Shown here one piece after another: positions 6,486 through 13,747 of a DNA stretch of 35,949 bases. The DNA comes from Deltaproteobacteria bacterium. GTDB lineage: Bacteria > Desulfobacterota > Binatia > DP-6. Location: the NCBI GenBank assembly GCA_005879795.1, contig VBKJ01000141.1, forward strand, positions 1-35,949, in the 5' to 3' direction. The translations under genes and the position numbers were made by a program. Every line of letters begins with the position of its first letter. The first letter of the stretch is position 1. A model generated the notes under the pieces. That model made no database searches. It was not told where the DNA came from and was given only the letters and a program-made list of their open reading frames with translations.

Positions 6486-7289
6486 GTGAGCGCCGCTCCC
6501 GTGACCCTGGAGGGCTGGTACGTCCTCCACGAGATGTACGCGGTCGACTGGCCGCGCTGGAACGGGCTCGGCGGCGCGGACCGGGACGCGGTCGTCGCCG
6601 AGGCGACGGCGCTCCTCGAACGGCAGGCGGCGCCGCGAGACGGCCACAGCGGCTCCTGGACGCTCCTCACGCACAAAGGTGACCTCTGCCTCATGCACTG
6701 GCGCCGCGACCTGGAGGCGCTGCGCGCCGAGGAGGTGGCCCTGGCGCGCACCCGCCTGCGCGCGTTCCTGGTCCCCGCCTATTCCTATCTGTCCGTGATC
6801 GAGCTCGGCACCTACGACCTCGCCGGGCACGCCGAGGCGCGGCTCAAGACGCGGGGCGTGGCGCCGGAGGGGGCGCAGCTCGAGGAGGAGATGCGACAGA
6901 TGGCCGCGCCGCGTCTCTTCCCGAAGATCCCGCCGCGCCGCTACCTCTGCTTCTACCCGATGTCGAAGCGGCGCGGCGAGCAGGTGAACTGGTACGACCT
7001 GCCCCCCGCGGCGCGCGCCGAGCTGATGCGCGGCCACGGCGAGATCGGGCGCAGGTACGCCGGCCGCGTGACGCAGGTGATCGCGGGCTCGGTCGGCCTC
7101 GACGACTGGGAATGGGGCGTCACGCTCTTCGCCGACGACCCGCTCGTCTTCAAGAAGCTCGTGCACGAGATGCGCTTCGACCCGGCGAGCTCGCGCTACG
7201 CGCTCTTCGGGCCGTTCTACGTCGGCATCCGGTTCGCGGCGGCGAAGCTCGGCGAGGTCCTGCGCACGGGAGTCGCCGGCGCCGACTGA
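6486..7289 (+). CDS. hemQ: Coproheme decarboxylase (chlorite dismutase family)
   Basis: HemQ performs the last step of the coproporphyrin-dependent heme pathway, decarboxylating Fe-coproporphyrin III to heme b. From the GTG at 6486 the protein has 267 aa, close to the family norm. The signature CFYPMSKRRGEQVNWY holds the catalytic Tyr157 and Lys161, RGHGEIGR holds the probable proximal heme ligand His184, and the downstream GLDDWEWGVTLF, HEMRFD and ARYALFGPFY-like segments also match HemQ rather than true chlorite dismutase. The start is uncertain: GTG codons at 6444, 6477 and 6486 are all in frame. I prefer 6477/6486 because family similarity begins at TLEGWYVLHEM. The gene is divergent from the lipid operon. 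Confidence 0.88.
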   Translation: MSAAPVTLEGWYVLHEMYAVDWPRWNGLGGADRDAVVAEATALLERQAAPRDGHSGSWTLLTHKGDLCLMHWRRDLEALRAEEVALARTRLRAFLVPAYSYLSVIELGTYDLAGHAEARLKTRGVAPEGAQLEEEMRQMAAPRLFPKIPPRRYLCFYPMSKRRGEQVNWYDLPPAARAELMRGHGEIGRRYAGRVTQVIAGSVGLDDWEWGVTLFADDPLVFKKLVHEMRFDPASSRYALFGPFYVGIRFAAAKLGEVLRTGVAGAD

Positions 7290-7335
7290 TCCGGGCCAGC
7301 TCGCGGCGCTCGCCGCCCTCGTCCTCGCGGCGGCG

Positions 7336-8022
7336 GTGCTCTACTCCTCGGTCGGCCACGGCGGGGCGTCCGCGTACCTGGCCGCGATGGGGCTCTTCGG
7401 CGTCGCCCCCGCCGCCATGCGGCCGGCCGCGCTCGCGATGAACATCGTGGTGGCGGCGGTGGGGACGTGGCGCTTCGCGTCCGCGGGCGCCGTCCCGGGG
7501 GGGCTCCTGCTGCCGCTCTGCGCCGCGTCGGTGCCGGCGGCGTTCGTCGGCGGCGCGATCAGGCTGCCCGCCAGCGTCTACGCGCCGCTCCTCGCGCTGA
7601 CGCTCCTCGTCGGGGCCTGGCGTCTCTGGTCGCGGCTGGAGCGCGGCGACCTCCGCCCGGCGCCGCCGGCACGCACGCTGCTCGTGATCGGCGCTGGCTT
7701 CGGCCTCCTCGCCGGGCTGACCGGTATCGGCGGGGGCATCTTCCTCTCGCCGACGCTCATCCTGGCCGGCTGGGAGACGCCGCGACGCACGGCGGGCGCG
7801 TCGGTCGTGTTCATCCTGGTGAACTCGATCGCCGGCATCCTCGGGCACCTGTCGACCGCCGGCCAGGTGCCACCCGGGACGGCGCTCCTCGCCGCGGTCG
7901 CCCTCGCCGGCGGGCTCTATGGCTCGTGGCTCGGCGCGCGGCGGCTACCACCGCTCGCGCTCCGGCGGCTGCTCGCGGCGGTGCTCGTGATCGCGGGGAC
8001 GAAGCTCCTGCTCTCGGGATAG
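7336..8022 (+). CDS. TauE/SafE-family membrane permease
   Basis: A polytopic inner-membrane protein of the TauE/SafE (DUF81) family, whose members export sulfite, sulfoacetate or other organic anions. The two half-repeats are visible: SSVGHGGASAYLAAMGLFG near the N-terminus and LAGLTGIGGGIFLSPTLIL in the middle, both with the glycine-rich pattern typical of the family, and about seven hydrophobic helices. The GTG at 7336 is the first usual start codon, but the hydrophobic reading frame continues upstream (QLAALAALVLAAAVLYSS) to just beyond the hemQ stop at 7289 and contains no ATG, GTG or TTG there. The true start may therefore be non-canonical at about 7290-7300. The substrate is unknown. 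Confidence 0.82.
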   Translation: MLYSSVGHGGASAYLAAMGLFGVAPAAMRPAALAMNIVVAAVGTWRFASAGAVPGGLLLPLCAASVPAAFVGGAIRLPASVYAPLLALTLLVGAWRLWSRLERGDLRPAPPARTLLVIGAGFGLLAGLTGIGGGIFLSPTLILAGWETPRRTAGASVVFILVNSIAGILGHLSTAGQVPPGTALLAAVALAGGLYGSWLGARRLPPLALRRLLAAVLVIAGTKLLLSG

Positions 8023-8139
8023 CCCGCCCTCGGCACCCTCGCCTCGGGGGTGCGATCGCGCTAGGGAGGGACCATCCGCAGGCGTCTCGTCACCGTCCCC
8101 GACCTGGTCCGTACCCTGCCCAACCTGGCGGGAGCGGCG

Positions 8140-9612
8140 ATGGTCTACTTCTACTTCAACTACGTCGACCCCTGGGGGCCTCCACGGCGCCCGCTGCTGG
8201 ACCTCGGGGTGTTCGTGGTCGTCACCGCGACGATCGTGGTCGCCACCTTCATCTTCGGCATCCGTATATTCGGCCCGCTCCAGGCGTGGCGCGCGCGCCT
8301 GCTGCACGGGGCCGATCCAGCGGCAGTGCCCGGCTACATCCGTCGCCGGGCCCTGAACCGCCCCCTCGCCGTCGCCACCTTCAGCATGGCGGGCTGGACG
8401 CTGGCCGGCCTCTTCTACTTTCCCTACCAGCTCTGGGTGGTCGGCACCGACCCGGAGCAGGCCGCGCGCGTCCTCTCCGGCATCCTGTTCGTCGGCGGGC
8501 CGGTGGCCTCGGCGCTCGCCTTCCTGGTCGCCGAGTACTACTCCCGCCGCGACATCCCGCTCTTCTTCCCCGAGGGACGGCTCGAGCGCAGCGGCGTCCT
8601 CCGGGTCCCCATCCTGATGCGCCTGGGCGCCACCTTCTTCGTCACCTCGGTGCTGCCGCCCCTGCTCATGCTGATGGTGAGCGTGAGCCTGGTGCGCCGC
8701 TTCGGCGGCGAGCTGCCGGAGGAGATGCGGCCGCTCTGGGTCCAGCTCCTGCGCACGCAGGCGTACATCGTGGTGGCGACCGGCGGGGCGTCGTTCGTGA
8801 TGGCGCTCCTGGTCGCGCGCTTCATCAACCGGCCGGTGCAGGCGCTCCGCTCCGCGATGGCGCGGGTCGCCGCCGGCGACCTCGACGTGCGCGTGCCCGT
8901 GCGGTCGACGGACGAGCTCGGCGAGCTGAACGAGCGTTTCAACGCGATGGTCGAGGAGCTCAGGCGCGCGGCGCGCATGCGCGAGCTCTTCGGGCGCTAC
9001 GTGAGCCGCGCGGTGGCCGAGCAGGCGCTCGAGCGCGGCGTCGCGCTCGGCGGCGAGCTCACGCAGGCGACGGCGATGTTCGTCGACCTGCGCGGCTTCA
9101 CCGCGATGACCCAGCGCACGCCGCCGGCGCGCGTGGTCGAGCTCCTGAACGAGTACTACGCCGTCGTCGCGCGGGTGGTCGAGCGCGAGGGCGGCCTCAT
9201 CACGCAGTTCCTCGGCGACGGCGTGGTGGCGGTCTTCGGAGGACCGCTCCGCCCGCTCCCCGACCACGCCCGCCACGCGGTGAGGGCGGCCATCGCCGTC
9301 GAGCGCGAGCTCGTCGAGCGCAACGCCGCGGGCGGCGAGCGCCTGCTGGCGGGCATCGGCATCTGCACCGGCGACATGATCGCCGGCAACGTCGGCGCCG
9401 GCGGCCGCGTCACCTACACCATCGTGGGCGACGCCGTGAACCAGGCGGCGCGCCTGCAGGTGAAGACGCGCGACCTGGGCACCTCGATCCTGGTGACCGA
9501 GTCGACGCGCGCGGCCCTCGGCGAGCCGAACGGCCTGGTCCTCCGCCCGGTTGGCGCGGTCCCGCTCAAAGGCATCGCGGCGCCGGTCGAGGTGTACGCG
9601 GTCGAGGGCTAG
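8140..9612 (+). CDS. Membrane-bound class III adenylate/guanylate cyclase with HAMP domain
   Basis: This 490-aa enzyme would make cAMP or cGMP from NTP. The N-terminal half has about six hydrophobic segments (residues roughly 20-240). A HAMP linker follows (FINRPVQALRSAMARVAAGD, then STDELGELNERFNAMVEEL). The C-terminal catalytic domain shows metal-binding Asp in AMFVDLRGFTAM, GDGVVAVFGGP, and the GRVTYTIVGDAVNQAARLQ segment that carries the second half of the active site. The ATG at 8140 has GGGAG six bases upstream. The frame stays open upstream to a stop at 8062 and encodes a plausible extension starting at an ATC (8074) behind GGAGGG, so the true N-terminus may be longer. Confidence 0.9.
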   Translation: MVYFYFNYVDPWGPPRRPLLDLGVFVVVTATIVVATFIFGIRIFGPLQAWRARLLHGADPAAVPGYIRRRALNRPLAVATFSMAGWTLAGLFYFPYQLWVVGTDPEQAARVLSGILFVGGPVASALAFLVAEYYSRRDIPLFFPEGRLERSGVLRVPILMRLGATFFVTSVLPPLLMLMVSVSLVRRFGGELPEEMRPLWVQLLRTQAYIVVATGGASFVMALLVARFINRPVQALRSAMARVAAGDLDVRVPVRSTDELGELNERFNAMVEELRRAARMRELFGRYVSRAVAEQALERGVALGGELTQATAMFVDLRGFTAMTQRTPPARVVELLNEYYAVVARVVEREGGLITQFLGDGVVAVFGGPLRPLPDHARHAVRAAIAVERELVERNAAGGERLLAGIGICTGDMIAGNVGAGGRVTYTIVGDAVNQAARLQVKTRDLGTSILVTESTRAALGEPNGLVLRPVGAVPLKGIAAPVEVYAVEG

Positions 9613-9629
9613 GAGTCCGGACGGTCCCC

Positions 9630-9719
9630 TTGGCGAGCGCGATCGTCGTCTCGATCGCCGGGCTCCTGATCGTCGCCCAGGCCCTGGTGCAGATCGGCGT
9701 GCTGCGCGCCGGGACATAG
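9630..9719 (+). CDS. Possible 29-aa hydrophobic peptide
   Basis: Between the cyclase stop and the metal-permease start, a TTG at 9630 opens a 29-codon frame reading MASAIVVSIAGLLIVAQALV and then QIGVLRAGT before a TAG. It would form one transmembrane helix with a short basic tail. The only Shine-Dalgarno-like sequence (AGGAG, 9611-9615) is too far away, so expression is doubtful. Small single-helix proteins next to permeases are known, but nothing here proves function. Confidence 0.22.
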   Translation: MASAIVVSIAGLLIVAQALVQIGVLRAGT

Positions 9720-9727
9720 GCGCCGAC

Positions 9728-10429
9728 GTGCCCCACAGCGCCCTCGGCCTGCTCGCCTTCGGGTTCGTCCTCGGCCTCCGCCACGCCCTCGACGTCGATC
9801 ACCTGGCGGCCGTGTCCACCATCGTGACGTCGCGGCGCAGCCTGTGGGCATCGTCGATCGTCGGCGCCGTCTGGGGTCTCGGGCACACCGCCGCGCTCCT
9901 CGCCGTCGCGCTCGTGGTCGTGGGCCTGCACGCCCAGATCCCGCCCCGGCTGGGCGCCGGTCTCGAGCTCGCGGTCGCGGCCATGCTCGTCGGGCTCGGC
10001 CTGAACCTCCTCGGGACCCTCTGGCGCGGCGGGCGGCTCCACTTCCACGGGCACGCGCACGACGGCCGCGAGCACCTACACCCGCACGTCCACCCGCGGA
10101 CGCAGCGGGACGCCACGCAGCACCACCCCGTGCGCGCCGCCCGCCGGCCCTTCGTCGTCGGCCTGGTCCACGGCCTTGCCGGGAGCGCCGCGCTCATGCT
10201 CGGCGTGCTCGCGACCATCCCCTCGCCACGGCTCGCGCTCGCTTACGTGGCGACCTTCGGCGGCGGCTCGATCGGCGGCATGATCGCCATGAGCACGCTC
10301 CTCGGCATGCCGCTCGCGCTCGCGGCCGAGCGGTTCGCGCGGGCCGAGCTCGTGCTGCGGGCCTGCGCCGCGGTCGGCAGCGTGGCGGTCGGGGTGCTGC
10401 TGGCGCTGGCGACCGGCCTGCCGCGGTAG
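9728..10429 (+). CDS. NiCoT/NicO-like nickel-cobalt or other metal permease
   Basis: A 233-aa inner-membrane protein with about six helices. LRHALDVDHLAAVST near the N-terminus closely resembles the RH.xDxDH metal signature of NiCoT nickel/cobalt transporters (HX4DH). A histidine-rich loop follows (HFHGHAHDGREHLHPHVHP, residues about 103-121), and a second conserved stretch FVVGLVHGLAGSAALMLG comes after it. Related short proteins of the UreH/HupE-like superfamily also transport Ni2+ or Co2+, so the metal is probably one of these. The GTG at 9728 is the only start that leaves a full first helix. Orientation and spacing suggest cotranscription with the cyclase. Confidence 0.78.
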   Translation: MPHSALGLLAFGFVLGLRHALDVDHLAAVSTIVTSRRSLWASSIVGAVWGLGHTAALLAVALVVVGLHAQIPPRLGAGLELAVAAMLVGLGLNLLGTLWRGGRLHFHGHAHDGREHLHPHVHPRTQRDATQHHPVRAARRPFVVGLVHGLAGSAALMLGVLATIPSPRLALAYVATFGGGSIGGMIAMSTLLGMPLALAAERFARAELVLRACAAVGSVAVGVLLALATGLPR

Positions 10430-10521
10430 CCCCGACATCCAATGTCTCCTCGAGGCGTGCGCAGACGCGCCCTCGCCGCGGTCTGAGGGCCGGGGCCGAT
10501 CCGCGCGTCCCCGCCGGCTGG

Positions 10522-10550
10522 TTGACACTCGCGCGCGCGCCCTCTCTACT
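10522..10550 (+). promoter_or_regulatory. Sigma70-type promoter for the large membrane-anchored protein
   Basis: A perfect -35 TTGACA (10522-10527) and a -10-like TCTACT (10545-10550, four of six consensus positions) are separated by exactly 17 bases. Transcription would start near 10557, giving a leader of about 27 bases before the GTG at 10584. In DNA this GC-rich a consensus TTGACA with ideal spacing is unlikely by chance. Confidence 0.55.
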
Positions 10551-10583
10551 CGAAGGGGCCGCCCTCCGGCGGCGCCGAGCGGG

Positions 10584-13500
10584 GTGGTGGAGGCTTCGGA
10601 TGGAGACCGTGCGTCGGCCGGGGGGGAGCTCGGTAGGCTCCTCATCCTGCTGGCGCTCCTCGGGACGGCGGGCTACCTCTGGTGGGCCCAGGACGTCCCC
10701 CCGGTGTCGCCCGCGCCGGCGCCCGTGCCGGCTGCCGCCCCCGCGGCCACGCGCCCCGCCTCGCCGCTGCTCGCGCTGCCGCCGGAGCAGATGCGCGAAG
10801 GGCTCCACGCGGCGTACCGGCTCCAGCCCGACCGGCGCTGCCTCGCGGCCTTCACCGAGGTGCAGGCGTGGTTCGGCGGGCACGATCCCCTCCCCGTGTC
10901 GGCCACCTTCGAGCGGGGCGCGTGGCGGATCGAGATCGCCGGCGGGGGCGTCGGGACGCTGCCCGAGCTGCCCGACTTCGGCGACTGCATGAAGGCGCTC
11001 GAGAGGTGGGCGGTGGTGGTCGGGAAGGGGAAGGGAGCGGCGCCCGGCGGGGGGGACGCCCCCGCGCCGGGCCCGGAGCGCCTGAACCCCGCCGACCTGC
11101 TCGCCGACCTGCGCGCCGCCGACGGCAAGGCGTCGCACACCGCGGACTCGCGCGAGCTGGCACGCATCGGCCGCGACCTCGTCTACCTGACCCTCCAGTC
11201 GCTCGACCTCCTCGAGATGACGGACCGCCTGCGCGCCAAGGCGTGGGCGTTCCTCGCCATGTCGGCCGCGCTCACCGGCGCCGACCTCCGGCGGGAGACG
11301 GCGCTCCTCGCCTACCTGCTCGACTACTCCGAGAGCGCGCGCCGGCTCGCGGAGGCGCTTCCAGCCGCCGACCCGGTGCGCGCCTTCGTCCTGCGCGACG
11401 AGCGCGCGCTCGCGGCGCTGGCGGAGGCGTCGGGCGACGAGCTGAGCGCGCTGCTCGTACTCGTGCGCCGGGCCGAGGACCACGACTACCCGGGCTGGCT
11501 CGCGTGGGTGCAGGCGCACTTCATCGAGCGCCCCTTCTCGCTCCCGGTCCTCAAGTCGGCGCTCGAGCTGAACGCCTTCCTCCCCAACCGGATCTTCCCC
11601 GAGGTGATGCCGTACCTCGTCCTCGCCCACCTCTTCCGCGACACCGCCGACACGAGCTGGACGCGCAAGGTCCGCCAGCTCGACCTCTACACGGGCAGCG
11701 ACGACACCGTGGGCGTCATCGCCGCGCTCATCGGCCGGGCACTACGCGTGCAGGCCGGCGACCTGGTGCTGCGCTTCGAGGGTGAGCTCGACCTGGCCGG
11801 CGGGCACTACCCGGGACCGGTGCTCGACGCCGACACGTACGCCGCGTTCTACGCCGGCTACCTCTACTCCGCGCTGTGGGCCAGCGCAGAGTTCCGGCTC
11901 GACCAGCTCGCCTCGCTGCCCGCGGCCGAGGAGTTCGCGCGCGCGCTCCCCGACGCCGACATGCCGCGCCCCGCCGCCTTCGCGCGCTGGTACCGGGACC
12001 GGATCGACGCGCGCGCGGGCAAGGCGGACCTCTCGCTCCTCCTGGCGGACCTCTCCCTTCCCGCCCCCTTCGGGGCGCGGCCGCGCTTCCGCACCTTCGA
12101 CGCCCTCGATCCCTACATCGGCGCCTGGAGGCCGGAGCGCTTCGAGGCCGTGCGCCGGATGGCGGGCGCGATGGACTCGCGCCCGGTCCACGTCGCGTGG
12201 CTGGCGCGCACGGCCGAGCGCCACCTCGACGACCTGAACCTCGCCGAGCGCCTCTACCGCCACCTCCTGCGCGTCGCCGAGCGGCGCCTGCCGGGCGACG
12301 CGGTCTGGTCGGCCTATCTCTTCGGCGACACGGCCCGCCTCGAGCGCTACGTCGCCGACCCGACCCTGTCGCTCGACAGCCGGCGGCGGGCGCTCGGCTA
12401 CGTCGCGTCACTGCGCGGGCGGAAGGACGCGTCCGTCGAGGGGCTCTATCGCGGCCTGCTGCGCGACTTCCCGGACAGCTGGCCGCTCACGGAGGACCTG
12501 GTCGGGTATCTCGAGTGGCGCGAGCAGTACGCGCGGGCGCGTGCGGCCGCCGAGGCGTGGCTCGCACGCGACGTCCCGCAGGCCGGCCTGGAGGGGGTCT
12601 CCGCCGAGACCGCGATCGCCCGCGCCTACTACGAGGAAGGCAGGTACGCCGAGGCGTGGGAGGCCATCAAGCCGGCGCTCCCGAGCTGGCAGAGCGGCGC
12701 GCTCGTGCGCGCCGCGCTCATCCGCGATCGCCTGGGTGACCCCCGGCACGCGGAGGCCCTCTTCCTCCTCGACATGGACCGCTACCCGGACCTGCTCTGG
12801 ACGCGGACGCTGTACGTGCGGTTCCTGTGGGAGCACGGGCGCTACAAGGACGCGGCCGACACGTTGCGCGCCTTCAAGGGCCCGCTCGAGCCGCAGGCCT
12901 GGCTCGACGACATCCGCGTGCGCTTCCACGAGGCCTTCGAGAAGGCCCCCGACGAGGAGGCCCTGCAGGCGTTCGAGGCGCTCGTGAAGGGCGGGCTCCC
13001 GAGGCGCGGCCTCGGCTACCTCTGGGATCCCTTCGAGCTCCAGGGACGCCGCGAGCTCGCCTTCCGCATGAGCTCGAGCCTGACCGAGCGCAGCGTGATG
13101 GGCGTCGAGTTCCAGACCGCGAGCTATCAGATCCTGAAGCGGTGGAAGGGCGAGGCGGAGGCGCTCGCCTGGCTCCGCGCCCGCCTGCCCAGGGGGCTCC
13201 AGAACCAGGCCAGCATGGTGTTCTTCGATCGCGGCGAGGACGGCCTCCTCTGGGACGCGATCGAGCGCCCCGAGGACGGCGAGGGACCCGAGTGGGTGTG
13301 GCTGGTGCGCGCGCTCGCCGCGCTGCGCCGCGGCCCGACCGACCGCGCCCGCCGCGAGGCCCTCACCCGCTACTTCGGCACGCCGCGGCCCGACGGGGCC
13401 GACGTGCTCGGCAACTTCCTGCTCGGGAAGGCATCGGAGCGGGACGTCTGGCAGCGCGCCACCGACGCCCGCACGCGCGCCCAGGGCGCGTACGCGGTCG

Positions 13501-13736
13501 GGCTGAGACGCCTCTGCGAGGGGCGCTACCGCGAGGCCTCGGACTGGTTCCGCGTCACACAGGAGCTGGGGCCCGAGCAGGTGGGCGAGTACCGCTGGGC
13601 GACGAGCCAGCTGCGCGGGTGGCGCGCGCAGCAGAAGAGCCTCGACCGCATCGCGCCCCGCTGCGGCACGCCGCCGCGCGTCGGCGGAGGACGGACGCCG
13701 CGCGCTCGCCTTGCGGTCGGGGCGCGAGTCTCCTAG
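10584..13736 (+). CDS. Large membrane-anchored periplasmic protein of unknown function, helical-repeat type
   Basis: I do not recognise this 1050-aa protein. Residues about 18-35 (RLLILLALLGTAGYLWWA) form one membrane anchor. A proline/alanine linker follows (about 39-60), so the remaining roughly 980 residues should be periplasmic. They are strongly alpha-helical and rich in paired-helix patterns such as AIARAYYEEGRYAEAWEAIK, ERLYRHLLRVAERRLPGD and RHAEALFLLDMDRYPDLLW, which suggest degenerate TPR/Sel1-like solenoid repeats, usually scaffolds or glycan/protein-binding modules. No catalytic motif was found. The GTG start is supported by the promoter at 10522-10550 but lacks a good Shine-Dalgarno. 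The stop lies 11 bp before the oxidoreductase ATG, so cotranscription is possible. Confidence 0.75.
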   Translation: MVEASDGDRASAGGELGRLLILLALLGTAGYLWWAQDVPPVSPAPAPVPAAAPAATRPASPLLALPPEQMREGLHAAYRLQPDRRCLAAFTEVQAWFGGHDPLPVSATFERGAWRIEIAGGGVGTLPELPDFGDCMKALERWAVVVGKGKGAAPGGGDAPAPGPERLNPADLLADLRAADGKASHTADSRELARIGRDLVYLTLQSLDLLEMTDRLRAKAWAFLAMSAALTGADLRRETALLAYLLDYSESARRLAEALPAADPVRAFVLRDERALAALAEASGDELSALLVLVRRAEDHDYPGWLAWVQAHFIERPFSLPVLKSALELNAFLPNRIFPEVMPYLVLAHLFRDTADTSWTRKVRQLDLYTGSDDTVGVIAALIGRALRVQAGDLVLRFEGELDLAGGHYPGPVLDADTYAAFYAGYLYSALWASAEFRLDQLASLPAAEEFARALPDADMPRPAAFARWYRDRIDARAGKADLSLLLADLSLPAPFGARPRFRTFDALDPYIGAWRPERFEAVRRMAGAMDSRPVHVAWLARTAERHLDDLNLAERLYRHLLRVAERRLPGDAVWSAYLFGDTARLERYVADPTLSLDSRRRALGYVASLRGRKDASVEGLYRGLLRDFPDSWPLTEDLVGYLEWREQYARARAAAEAWLARDVPQAGLEGVSAETAIARAYYEEGRYAEAWEAIKPALPSWQSGALVRAALIRDRLGDPRHAEALFLLDMDRYPDLLWTRTLYVRFLWEHGRYKDAADTLRAFKGPLEPQAWLDDIRVRFHEAFEKAPDEEALQAFEALVKGGLPRRGLGYLWDPFELQGRRELAFRMSSSLTERSVMGVEFQTASYQILKRWKGEAEALAWLRARLPRGLQNQASMVFFDRGEDGLLWDAIERPEDGEGPEWVWLVRALAALRRGPTDRARREALTRYFGTPRPDGADVLGNFLLGKASERDVWQRATDARTRAQGAYAVGLRRLCEGRYREASDWFRVTQELGPEQVGEYRWATSQLRGWRAQQKSLDRIAPRCGTPPRVGGGRTPRARLAVGARVS

Positions 13737-13747
13737 CCTCCGGCGCG

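Noticed and set aside
6407-6751. N-terminal extension of the CFA N-domain gene
   Set aside because: The open frame continues but is antisense to hemQ and has no similarity to Cfa proteins; the ATG at 6406 has a suitable ribosome-binding site.
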